Of a stretch of DNA of 15,393 nt, positions 6,057 through 12,903 are shown one piece after another (the first letter of the stretch is position 1; each line of letters opens with the position of its first letter). The notes below the pieces were generated by a model. It was given only the letters and a program-made list of their open reading frames with translations, was not told the origin of the DNA and ran no database searches. The stretch spans positions 1-15,393 of the forward strand of contig JAHHSA010000037.1 in assembly GCA_020025475.1 (NCBI GenBank), read 5' to 3'. The stretch is from Oscillibacter sp. GTDB taxonomy: Bacteria; Bacillota; Clostridia; Oscillospirales; Oscillospiraceae. The position numbers and the translations under genes were made by a program.

Positions 6057-7340
6057 TTATTTCTGGTAGGTGAACTCGAAGTCGTACATGCTGACGGTAT
6101 CGCCGTCCTGAATGCCCATCTCTTCCAACTGCTGAAAGAGACCGGACTCCCGCAGGGATCTGTCGAAGTACATCCGGCTCTCATAGTCGGCAAAGTTGGT
6201 ATTGCTCATGACACGCTGCAGCCACGGACCTTCCACAAACCACACACCGTCCTCGTGCTGGATATCCAGAGGTGCGGAAGTGTCCACTACAGGGGGCTTT
6301 GGCACATATTCGGGTTCGTAGACCGTGACGGGAGGCAGCGTGGAGAGCATCTCGGCCACCTTATCCACTAACTGACGGGCACCCTGGTGGGTGGCAGCAG
6401 ACAGCTCTAACAGGGGATAGCCCAGTGCTTCTACGTGCTCCCGCAGACGGGTCAGGTTGTCAGAGTCAGGCTCCAAAATATCGGTCTTGTTGGCGCAGAC
6501 GATCTGGGGACGTGTGGAGAGCTCCTCGCTGTACTGCTTGAGCTCTTCATTGATGGCGTCAAAGTCGTCCACGGGGTCCCGGCCTTCGCAGCCGGAGACA
6601 TCCACCACATGAACCAGCAGACGGCAGCGGTCAATATGGCGCAGGAAGTCGTGGCCCAGGCCGGCGCCTTCGCTGGCACCTTCAATGATTCCGGGAATAT
6701 CAGCCATGACGAAACTGACGCCGTCCTCCACCCAGACAACGCCCAGGTTGGGGTAGAGAGTGGTGAAGTGGTAGTTGGCAATTTTGGGCTGTGCCTTGGA
6801 GACCACACTCAGCAGTGTGGATTTTCCAACGTTTGGGAAGCCGATCAGACCCACATCGGCCAGCAGCTTCAACTCCAGCGTGACATCGTGGCTCTCACCA
6901 GGCAGACCACCCTTGGCAAAGCGAGGGACTTGACGGGTGGGCGTGGCGAAGTGGCAGTTGCCCCAGCCGCCCCGGCCGCCCCGGCAGAGCACGAAGGGAG
7001 TGGAGTCGGACATATCTTTGATGATCTCCTGCGTCTCAGCGTCCCGGACAAGTGTGCCGCGAGGCACGCGGATAATGAGATCCTGGCCGTCCTTGCCAGT
7101 CCGGCGGGCACCCTGGCCGTCCTGACCGGAGGTGGCCACGTACTTGCGCTTGTAGCGGAAGTCCATCAGGGTGGAGAGATTGTCGTCCACCTGCAAAATG
7201 ATGGAGCCGCCCCGGCCGCCGTCGCCGCCGTCCGGGCCGCCAGCTGCCACATATTTTTCCCGATGAAAAGCCACCGCGCCGTTGCCGCCGTTGCCGGCAC
7301 GGACGGTGATGCGGGCCTTATCAATAAATTGTGTTGCCAT
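6057..7340 (-). CDS. obg: Obg family GTPase (ObgE/CgtA)
   Basis: A 427-residue GTPase that binds the large ribosomal subunit and helps its late assembly, linking it to nucleotide state and stress. Residues ~1-158 are the glycine-rich Obg fold (G-N-G-G-N-G-A-V-A-F-H-R-E-K, G-G-P-D-G-G-D-G-G-R-G-G). The G domain has G1 G-F-P-N-V-G-K-S-T (167-175), G3 D-I-P-G and G4 N-K-T-D. Residues ~350-427 are an OCT domain, present in Firmicutes and absent from some Gram-negative Obg proteins. Start ATG 7340 is 6 nt after GGAGGT. It lies downstream of rpmA, the usual rplU-prp-rpmA-obg order. A terminator and ~160 nt separate them, so it may have its own promoter, though none was convincing. Confidence 0.97.
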   Translation of the reverse strand: MATQFIDKARITVRAGNGGNGAVAFHREKYVAAGGPDGGDGGRGGSIILQVDDNLSTLMDFRYKRKYVATSGQDGQGARRTGKDGQDLIIRVPRGTLVRDAETQEIIKDMSDSTPFVLCRGGRGGWGNCHFATPTRQVPRFAKGGLPGESHDVTLELKLLADVGLIGFPNVGKSTLLSVVSKAQPKIANYHFTTLYPNLGVVWVEDGVSFVMADIPGIIEGASEGAGLGHDFLRHIDRCRLLVHVVDVSGCEGRDPVDDFDAINEELKQYSEELSTRPQIVCANKTDILEPDSDNLTRLREHVEALGYPLLELSAATHQGARQLVDKVAEMLSTLPPVTVYEPEYVPKPPVVDTSAPLDIQHEDGVWFVEGPWLQRVMSNTNFADYESRMYFDRSLRESGLFQQLEEMGIQDGDTVSMYDFEFTYQK

Positions 7341-7460
7341 TGCAATACCTCCATTGTGATGCGCTCGGTATATTCATCCCAAGGTACAGGAAAGATATAC
7401 ATTCGGATGAAGACACCGAAGAAATTGTTAGTTCTTACTGGAACAGCTTGCTTTGAAAAA

Positions 7461-7487
7461 GAGCTCCGAACCTGAGGTTCGGAGCTC
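7461..7487 (-). terminator. Rho-independent terminator of the rplU-prp-rpmA operon
   Basis: A perfect 12-bp stem (7461-7472 with 7476-7487) with a 3-nt loop, followed on the minus strand by TTTTTC. It begins 12 nt after the rpmA stop and stands between rpmA and obg. Confidence 0.88.
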
Positions 7488-7499
7488 TCCATTGTCTGA

Positions 7500-7781
7500 T
7501 TACTCAGCCTCGTAGACAGAGACCTGCTTACGATCCTTGCCCATGCGCTCGAAGCGAACGGTGCCGCTCACGGTAGCAAACAGGGTATCGTCACTGCCCT
7601 TGCCGACATTCACACCCGGATGGATGTGGGTGCCGCGCTGGCGAACCAGAATGTTACCAGCCTTGACAAACTGACCGTCTGCGCGCTTGGGACCCAGGCG
7701 CTTGGACTCAGAGTCACGGCCGTTCTTGGTAGAGCCGCCGCCCTTCTTATGGGCGAAAAACTGAAGACCAATATAAACCAT
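7500..7781 (-). CDS. rpmA: 50S ribosomal protein L27 with cleavable N-terminus
   Basis: A 93-residue L27, a large-subunit protein whose N-terminus reaches the peptidyl-transferase centre. The chain begins M-V-Y-I-G-L-Q-F-F-A-H-K-K-G. The L-Q-F-F extension is the Firmicutes pre-sequence that Prp removes after the double Phe, leaving A-H-K-K-G-G-G at the new N-terminus. The S-T-K-N-G-R-D-S-E-S-K-R-L-G and G-T-x-x-H-P-G-x-N-V-G blocks are typical. A weak ribosome binding site AAAGGA lies 12 nt upstream. It is the last gene before the terminator at 7461 and 43 nt downstream of prp, the gene for its processing enzyme. Confidence 0.97.
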   Translation of the reverse strand: MVYIGLQFFAHKKGGGSTKNGRDSESKRLGPKRADGQFVKAGNILVRQRGTHIHPGVNVGKGSDDTLFATVSGTVRFERMGKDRKQVSVYEAE

Positions 7782-7824
7782 AATCGTGAACCATCCTTTC
7801 TATAGATTTTAGAATGGAGAGGAA

Positions 7825-8157
7825 TTATTCTTCCTCCAAAACCTCGATGTTATCGGGGAACTCGTCTTTAAGCTCGGTGAAGTAGACCATCAGGCCGGTC
7901 AGCAGAGACTGACAGGTAAATTCAGCTTCGGGAGACAGGCCCCCGGGCAGCCGAAACGAAATCGTGGTCTCCTCTTCACGAACCTTCACGGATGCAGCCA
8001 GACCCAGCACGTCGTTGATGGTGGCGTCTACCAGGCGAATGGCACTGGTAATGCCGGCGCAGACGATATCGCTGCCCTCTTCGGCGTAGCCGCTGTGGCC
8101 CACGGAATCAAAACCGGTAATCCGGTCCTCTTCCATGAAAAACGTGATGGTGGTCAT
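7825..8157 (-). CDS. prp: Ribosomal-processing cysteine protease Prp
   Basis: A 110-residue cysteine protease that cleaves the L27 N-terminal extension. The catalytic pair is visible as His21 in G-H-S-G-Y and Cys33 in S-D-I-V-C-A-G, the spacing seen in the family (YsxB). It starts 2 nt after the rplU TGA without a clear Shine-Dalgarno, so translation is probably coupled to L21. The next gene, rpmA, encodes its substrate. Length is normal and no residues are missing. The C-terminus is acidic. Confidence 0.95.
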   Translation of the reverse strand: MTTITFFMEEDRITGFDSVGHSGYAEEGSDIVCAGITSAIRLVDATINDVLGLAASVKVREEETTISFRLPGGLSPEAEFTCQSLLTGLMVYFTELKDEFPDNIEVLEEE

Positions 8158-8159
8158 GC

Positions 8160-8471
8160 TCAGACGGAGATCTTGCCGATCTCAACCTTGGTGTAAGGCT
8201 GACGATGGCCCTGACGCTTGCGGTAACCCTTCTTGGGATTGTACTTAAAGATGCGGACCTTCTTGCCCTTGCCGTTCTTCACGATGGTAGCCTCCACGGA
8301 AGCACCCTCCACGACGGGATTACCAAAGGTAGCCTTGTCGCCGTCCAGAATGGCCAGAACCTGGTCAAACTTCACGGTGTCACCGGCCTCGTTATCCAGC
8401 TTCTCAATGTAGAGGATATCGCCCTCTGCCACGGTGTACTGCTTACCGCCAGTCACGATGATTGCGTTCAT
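8160..8471 (-). CDS. rplU: 50S ribosomal protein L21
   Basis: A 103-residue L21, an early 23S rRNA-binding protein of the large subunit. It opens M-N-A-I-I-V-T-G-G-K-Q-Y and ends with the conserved K-K-G-Y-R-K-R-Q-G-H-R-Q-P-Y-T-K-V-E-I. The start ATG 8471 has AAGGAG 11 nt upstream; the longer reading frame to 8567 crosses the leader RNA and is not coding. It is the first gene of the rplU-prp-rpmA operon, behind a strong promoter and a structured leader. Confidence 0.97.
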   Translation of the reverse strand: MNAIIVTGGKQYTVAEGDILYIEKLDNEAGDTVKFDQVLAILDGDKATFGNPVVEGASVEATIVKNGKGKKVRIFKYNPKKGYRKRQGHRQPYTKVEIGKISV

Positions 8472-8551
8472 TATTCTTTCAACTCCTTCATTACGGGCTC
8501 GCTGTCGGGGGCGGTCCCCACAGGGACACTTACTGACCCATTCAAAGCGGC
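8472..8551 (-). promoter_or_regulatory. Candidate L21 leader RNA (5' UTR of rplU)
   Basis: About 80 nt lie between the predicted transcription start and the rplU ATG. The RNA can form GUCCC-ugug-GGGAC (8514-8527). An outer GGGUC (8536-8540) is able to pair near GAGCCC (8496-8501) with a bulge, just before the AAGGAG. Firmicutes rplU operons commonly carry an L21-binding autoregulatory leader. Assignment rests on position and folding potential, not on a model search. Confidence 0.5.
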
Positions 8552-8557
8552 TTGTAA

Positions 8558-8586
8558 AGTATATCAATGGAATATCGGTTTGTCAA
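8558..8586 (-). promoter_or_regulatory. Strong promoter of the rplU-prp-rpmA operon
   Basis: On the minus strand a perfect TTGACA (8581-8586), a 17-nt spacer and TATACT (8558-8563). A near-consensus promoter, as expected for ribosomal protein genes. Confidence 0.85.
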
Positions 8587-8599
8587 TGGGATTTTGAAG

Positions 8600-8828
8600 A
8601 AAAATGCAAAAAAAGCCAACAAAATTTGGATGGATACCACCTTTCAAGAAAACTTCTTGCAAAAACACCGGTGAAAGCGGCGGCATATCTCCAAATGGCA
8701 AAGAGGGGAGAGCGTCTGCGGGGGCTTCTTCGCTCCATGATGTATCTGCCTGGCGGGAGTGTTCCCAGCTCCGGTAGCAGGCGGCAGCGCTGACATCCGA
8801 ACGGAGGATCGAACTTTCCAACTCTCAA
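8600..8828. other. Gap without recognised gene between ackA and rplU
   Basis: About 230 bases between the rplU promoter and the ackA terminator. Open frames exist on both strands, but they are rich in Arg, Ser, Gly and Pro, lack ribosome binding sites and resemble nothing known. A short palindrome CAAGAA-AAC-TTCTTG lies at 8645-8659. Nothing else is supported. Confidence 0.5.
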
Positions 8829-8862
8829 AAAATGAGCAGAGCCAACCGGCTCTGCTCATTTT
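8829..8862 (-). terminator. Rho-independent terminator of ackA
   Basis: A 15-bp stem (8829-8843 with 8848-8862) around a 4-nt loop, which on the minus strand runs into TTTTTTGAG. It lies 11 nt after the ackA stop. Confidence 0.9.
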
Positions 8863-8873
8863 GATCAAATTGA

Positions 8874-10079
8874 TTAGCCCTTGACGATGGCAGCGGTATC
8901 CATGGCGATCATGAGCTCCTCGTTGGTGGGGATCAGCAGAACCTTCACCTTGGAGTCGGCAGCAGAGATCACGACCTCCTTGCCGCGGACGTTGTTGGCC
9001 TCAGCGTCCATCTTAACACCCATAAATTCCAGGCCGGAAGCAATGTCCAGGCGCTGAGAAGCGGAGTTCTCACCAACACCGGCGGTAAAGATGATTGCGT
9101 CCACACCGCCCATAGCGGCAGCATAAGCACCAATCAGCTTCTTAACACCGTAGTTAAACATATCAACGGCCAGGCCGGCACGCTCGTTGCCTTCCTTAAA
9201 GGCGTTCTCCAGATCACGGAAGTCGGAGGAGACACCGGAGACACCCTGGACGCCGGACTTCTTGTTCAGGACGTTGAGCATCTCATCGATGGTCATGTTA
9301 TACTTGTTCATCAGGAACTGCAGGATGCCAGCATCCAGATCGCCGGAGCGGGTGCCCATGGGCAGACCTGCCAGGGGAGTGAAGCCCATGGAGGTATCCA
9401 CGCTCTTGCCGCCGTCAATAGCGGTGACAGAGGAGCCGTTGCCCAGGTGGCAGGAGATCAGCTTCAGCTCGGAAGCGTCCTTACCCAGCATGGCAGCAGC
9501 GCGGCCTGCAACGTACTTGTGAGAGGTGCCGTGGAAGCCGTAGCGGCGGACCTTGTCATTCTCATAGTACTCGTAGGGCAGAGCGTACATGTAAGCCTTT
9601 GCGGGCATGGTCTGATGGAATGCAGTATCGAACACAGCAACCTGGGGCACGTCCTTGCCCATGACAGCGGTGCAGGCGTTGATGCCGGTGATGTTGGCGG
9701 GGTTGTGGAGAGGTGCCAGGGGGATGCAGTCCTCCAGGGCCTTCATGACGTCCTCGGTAATGAGCACGGACTTGTTGAAGGCCTCGCCGCCGTGAACCAC
9801 GCGGTGACCAACAGCGTCGATCTCCTTCATGGAGCCGATCACACCGTTCTCAGCGTCTACCAGAGCGTCCAGAACAGCCTGGATGGCCTCGGAGTGAGTG
9901 GGCATAGCCACGTCAACAGCGTCCAGCACCTGCTTGCCGTCCACCTGAGGCTTATAGGTAAACTTGCCGTCGATGCCGATACGCTCGCACAGGCCCTTGG
10001 CAAGCAGCACACCGGTCTCAGGATTCAGCAGCTGATACTTCAGGGAAGAACTGCCTGCATTGATGACGAGAATGTTCAT
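8874..10079 (-). CDS. ackA: Acetate kinase
   Basis: A 401-residue cytoplasmic acetate kinase that interconverts acetate + ATP and acetyl phosphate + ADP, the ATP-yielding last step of acetate fermentation. Family motifs run in order: N-A-G-S-S-S-L-K (7-14), G-H-R-V-V-H-G-G-E, H-G-T-S-H, H-L-G-N-G-S-S, P-M-G-T-R-S-G-D-L-D, F-T-A-G-V-G-E-N. Length is normal. Start ATG 10079 is 9 nt after AGAGGAG (10089-10095); the upstream extension of the frame is leader. It is transcribed alone, divergent from tmcAL. The usual partner pta (phosphotransacetylase) is not next to it in this window. Confidence 0.97.
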   Translation of the reverse strand: MNILVINAGSSSLKYQLLNPETGVLLAKGLCERIGIDGKFTYKPQVDGKQVLDAVDVAMPTHSEAIQAVLDALVDAENGVIGSMKEIDAVGHRVVHGGEAFNKSVLITEDVMKALEDCIPLAPLHNPANITGINACTAVMGKDVPQVAVFDTAFHQTMPAKAYMYALPYEYYENDKVRRYGFHGTSHKYVAGRAAAMLGKDASELKLISCHLGNGSSVTAIDGGKSVDTSMGFTPLAGLPMGTRSGDLDAGILQFLMNKYNMTIDEMLNVLNKKSGVQGVSGVSSDFRDLENAFKEGNERAGLAVDMFNYGVKKLIGAYAAAMGGVDAIIFTAGVGENSASQRLDIASGLEFMGVKMDAEANNVRGKEVVISAADSKVKVLLIPTNEELMIAMDTAAIVKG

Positions 10080-10124
10080 AGTCAAAAACTCCTCTTTGTT
10101 GTTTTTCGGGAAAGAACCTTGCGG

Positions 10125-10160
10125 CTTTTCCGAAAGTAAGATAAAATAAAAGCGGAAAAG
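10125..10160 (-). repeat. Inverted repeat in the ackA leader
   Basis: CTTTTCCG (10125-10132) and CGGAAAAG (10153-10160) are 8-bp perfect arms 20 nt apart within the ~115-nt ackA leader. They could form a hairpin in the mRNA, but no regulatory family is recognised. Confidence 0.4.
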
Positions 10161-10199
10161 GGGCTCCGTCTTCATCGGGCGGAATCCCACTTATTTCTT

Positions 10200-10227
10200 A
10201 TTATATCAGAGTTTTTCCAGGTTACAA
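10200..10227 (-). promoter_or_regulatory. Promoter of ackA
   Basis: On the minus strand TTGTAA (10222-10227), a 16-nt spacer and TATAAT (10200-10205), preceded by TGA to give an extended -10. The start near 10193 gives a long leader of ~115 nt. Confidence 0.72.
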
Positions 10228-10280
10228 CTACCATTTTTACCGAAATGTTTCCGTTTTGTCATTGAATAAGGGTGAATTCT

Positions 10281-11495
10281 GTGGAGATTGCAGGTATCAT
10301 AACAGAGTACAATCCCCTTCATACCGGGCATGTCCATTTATTGGAAGAAACCCGGCGTCGACTGGGGGAGAATGGGGCAATCGTTTGCGTGATGAGCGGC
10401 GATTTTGTCCAGCGGGGTGATTTCGCCATTTTGGGGCGTCAGGCCCGGGCCAAAGCCGCTGTTCTGAGCGGCGCGGATTTGGTTTTGGAGCTGCCGCTGC
10501 CCTGGGCGGTCAGCTCTGCCGAGCGATTTGCCTGGGGCGGGGTTCAGACCCTGCTGTCAACGGGGCTTGTGACCCGTCTGGCCTTTGGCAGCGAGTGCGG
10601 CGATGCTGATGCACTGATGCGTGTGGCGGGAGCACTGCTGTGTGAGGAGTTTCCGGAACGCCTTCGGTCGGAATTGTCCACCGGGGCGGGTTTTGCCGTG
10701 TCCAGACAGCGGGCGGTGGCGGCACTTTTGACGCCTGAGGATGCCGCCCTGCTGGAATCTCCAAACAACACACTTGGCGTGGAGTACTGCAAGGCGCTGC
10801 TGCGCTGCGGCCACACAGTCCGGCCCATGACCATCCGCCGCATGGGCGCCGCTCACGATGCCGACCCCGCTGCGGGCGAACATGCCTCGGCCTCAGCCAT
10901 TCGCCGTGCTCTGGCGGAGGGGCGGCAGGAGGCAGCACTTGCCATGATGGCCCCTGCCATGCGGGAGCTTTATATAGAGGAGTCTGCCGCCGGACGGGCT
11001 CCGGTTTTTGGCACAGTCTGTGAGAGATCCGTGCTTGCAAAGCTCCGCTCCATGGAGGAAGCAGACTTCGCTGCTCTGGACGAGGGGCGGGAGGGCCTTT
11101 ACCGCCGCCTGTATGCCGCCAGCCGTTCCGCTGTTTCGGTGGAAGGGCTTCTGGAGGAAGTCAAAACGAAACGCTATGCCTATGCCCGCCTGCGCCGAAT
11201 GGTGTTGTGGGCTTATCTGGGACTCGATCCCCACACATTCCCTGAAACACCGCCGTATCTGCATCTGCTGGCCGCTAATCGAACGGGACGGCAGCTGCTG
11301 GCCCAAATGAAAACCACCGCAAGCCTTCCTGTTCTGACTAAGCCGGCGGATGTCCGGCGGCTGGGATTGGAGGCTCAGACTCTGTTTGAACTGGAGGCAC
11401 GGGCGGTGGATCTCTATGCCCTGGCATATCCGGACCTCTCTGCCGCTGTCGGCGGAAGCGCCTGGCGGGAGAGCCCGGTCATGGTGGGCCTGTGA
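10281..11495 (+). CDS. tmcAL: tRNA(Met) cytidine acetate ligase TmcAL (YlbM family)
   Basis: A 404-residue nucleotidyltransferase-fold enzyme. In Bacillus the family activates acetate with ATP to acetyl-AMP and transfers the acetyl group to the wobble cytidine of elongator tRNA(Met), giving ac4C. The N-terminus E-I-A-G-I-I-T-E-Y-N-P-L-H-T-G-H has the HxGH nucleotide-binding motif (H14, H17), followed by V-M-S-G-D-F-V-Q-R-G and a later S-P-N-N-T-L-G-V-E-Y block. Start GTG 10281 follows AAGGGTG at proper distance and matches the family N-terminus. GTG 10272 would put the start inside that ribosome binding site. It is divergent from ackA, 44 nt before the lipoprotein gene. The C-terminal third is less conserved but normal in length. 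Confidence 0.92.
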   Translation: MEIAGIITEYNPLHTGHVHLLEETRRRLGENGAIVCVMSGDFVQRGDFAILGRQARAKAAVLSGADLVLELPLPWAVSSAERFAWGGVQTLLSTGLVTRLAFGSECGDADALMRVAGALLCEEFPERLRSELSTGAGFAVSRQRAVAALLTPEDAALLESPNNTLGVEYCKALLRCGHTVRPMTIRRMGAAHDADPAAGEHASASAIRRALAEGRQEAALAMMAPAMRELYIEESAAGRAPVFGTVCERSVLAKLRSMEEADFAALDEGREGLYRRLYAASRSAVSVEGLLEEVKTKRYAYARLRRMVLWAYLGLDPHTFPETPPYLHLLAANRTGRQLLAQMKTTASLPVLTKPADVRRLGLEAQTLFELEARAVDLYALAYPDLSAAVGGSAWRESPVMVGL

Positions 11496-11539
11496 GGGTG
11501 CATCCGCATCTCCTGCGGCATTCATGAAAGGAGCCCCCT

Positions 11540-12451
11540 ATGAAAAGAAAGTTTGTGCTCCTGCTGATGACAGCAGGAATTTTGGCCGGATGCAGCACAG
11601 CGCCGGTGGCCGACAAAGCCAACGTCCATGTTCCCATGGACCCGGTTGTTGCTCAGGTACACACAGTGCCTGCATCCACGATTCACTACCAGGTGGAGCT
11701 CGTGTCCTTTGAGCGGTCCGCCGCTGCTGATGATGGCCAGCTGCTGGCGACTTATCAGGCACGTGTGCCGGTGATGACCGCCGTGCGGGAGGATGGTACA
11801 CCCATTGACAACCCAATGAATTCTCAGGAGAAGAAGGCGGTGGAGACGGCGGAGACCTTTAATGGGCAATTTGGTGTCTGGACTTCTGAGGACTCCGTTC
11901 AGGAATTGGCGGACAGCGCCCGGGAGGAACTGAAATTGCGCCGGGAAAATGGCCTTCTGCCCATGGAGAGCTACAATATGAACCTGAGCTGCACCGTGTA
12001 CCAGACAGACCATCTGGTCAGCGTGGCCGGTCTCTGTTACAGTTACACCGGCGGTGCTCATCCGAATACCTGGCAGCTGGGCTGGAACTTTGATTTAAAA
12101 CACGGAACCTTCCTTGACGGAGAGGCAATCTCTGCTGATACCAGCGGATTCCGGGAGGCTGTGGCGGCAGAGTTGTTGTGGCAGGCGCGGGAGCGCGCGG
12201 AAGAGAACAACATGAAGCCTGAGGAGATGTACTGGCCCGAATACGAGACGATCCTGACAGACTGGGTCAATTTCACAGTGTACTTTGACAGTAGCGGTAT
12301 GACGGTTGCGTTTTCCCCCTATGAGCTGGCTTCCTATGCCATAGGCGCCCAGGAGTTTCATCTCAGCTATGACTGGCTGCGGCCGCTGCTGGATCAGGAG
12401 AGCCGTGACGTGCTGGAGCTGACGAGTCCGGAAACTGGTGAAGAACCCTAA
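11540..12451 (+). CDS. DUF3298-type lipoprotein, 303 aa
   Basis: An exported lipoprotein with a type II signal: K-R-K, a hydrophobic core, and lipobox L-A-G-C with Cys18 as the lipidated residue. The mature part has a DUF4163-like first half. The second half has DUF3298 hallmarks: Y-S-Y-T-G-G-A-H-P-N, F-D-L-K-H-G-T-F-L, and near the end F-S-P-Y-E-L-A-S-Y-A-I-G. This architecture is known from RsiV-like and PdaC-like cell-surface proteins that sense or bind cell wall. No catalytic deacetylase domain or sigma-factor gene is present here, so the role is undefined and anchoring to the outer face of the membrane is inferred. Start ATG 11540 is 6 nt after AAAGGAG. It may be read through from tmcAL, 44 nt away, and ends at a strong hairpin. 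Confidence 0.85.
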   Translation: MKRKFVLLLMTAGILAGCSTAPVADKANVHVPMDPVVAQVHTVPASTIHYQVELVSFERSAAADDGQLLATYQARVPVMTAVREDGTPIDNPMNSQEKKAVETAETFNGQFGVWTSEDSVQELADSAREELKLRRENGLLPMESYNMNLSCTVYQTDHLVSVAGLCYSYTGGAHPNTWQLGWNFDLKHGTFLDGEAISADTSGFREAVAAELLWQARERAEENNMKPEEMYWPEYETILTDWVNFTVYFDSSGMTVAFSPYELASYAIGAQEFHLSYDWLRPLLDQESRDVLELTSPETGEEP

Positions 12452-12511
12452 AAACAAAATACAAAACGTAGAATAAAGAAATAAAACTACGATTTGTAGT
12501 CAGAAAATATC

Positions 12512-12548
12512 GAAAAGCAGCGGACCGTTCAACGGTCCGCTGCTTTTC
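12512..12548 (+). terminator. Terminator after the lipoprotein gene
   Basis: An 18-bp perfect inverted repeat (12512-12529 with 12531-12548) with A-rich left and T-rich right ends. It lies 60 nt after the stop codon. Confidence 0.82.
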
Positions 12549-12858
12549 TATCGTGGGATCATGTCCGGGAAGGGCAGGGGCGAAACAGAGCGAATAGCGG
12601 AGTGGTTCTGGTGGCAAGGAATGGACGGAATCAGGACCGTGCCCAAACAGGCTCCCGGAGAAACAGCTCCATACGGCTGCCATTCATGTCCGCAGTAGAG
12701 TGTTTTTGCGTAAAGTGATTTCCCTTGCGGCTAACAGTGCTGCAATGACTGGCCTGTGTTCTGGGAGCGTGACGCAATCGGCGGCGGTAATTGGACGTAA
12801 GGCCACCGCTACATCTGCGTGGTGGAGGGGTGGGCGAGTAACCCTGGAACATCAAAAA
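12549..12858. other. About 310 bases without a recognised gene
   Basis: Lies between two convergent terminators. Minus-strand and plus-strand frames exist (one minus frame of ~80 codons), but they are rich in Arg, Ser, His and Pro and have no ribosome binding site. I see no RNA gene, repeat or insertion-sequence remnant that I can support. Confidence 0.5.
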
Positions 12859-12888
12859 GTACCGGGACTGTCTCAACAGCCCCGGTAC
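12859..12888 (-). terminator. Terminator of the dapF-symporter operon
   Basis: A 13-bp stem with one mismatch (12859-12871 with 12876-12888), loop of 4, followed on the minus strand by TTTTTGATG. It is 15 nt beyond the symporter stop. Confidence 0.88.
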
Positions 12889-12903
12889 AAAAGAGGAAAC
12901 AGC

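Noticed and set aside
6435..7475. 346-codon plus-strand frame opposite obg
   Set aside because: Antisense to a clear Obg GTPase; its Val/Ala/Gly/His-rich translation is a codon-bias artefact.
8790..8825. tRNA-like T-loop GTTCGATCC on the minus strand
   Set aside because: Flanking bases do not form a T stem, and no anticodon or acceptor arms are found.
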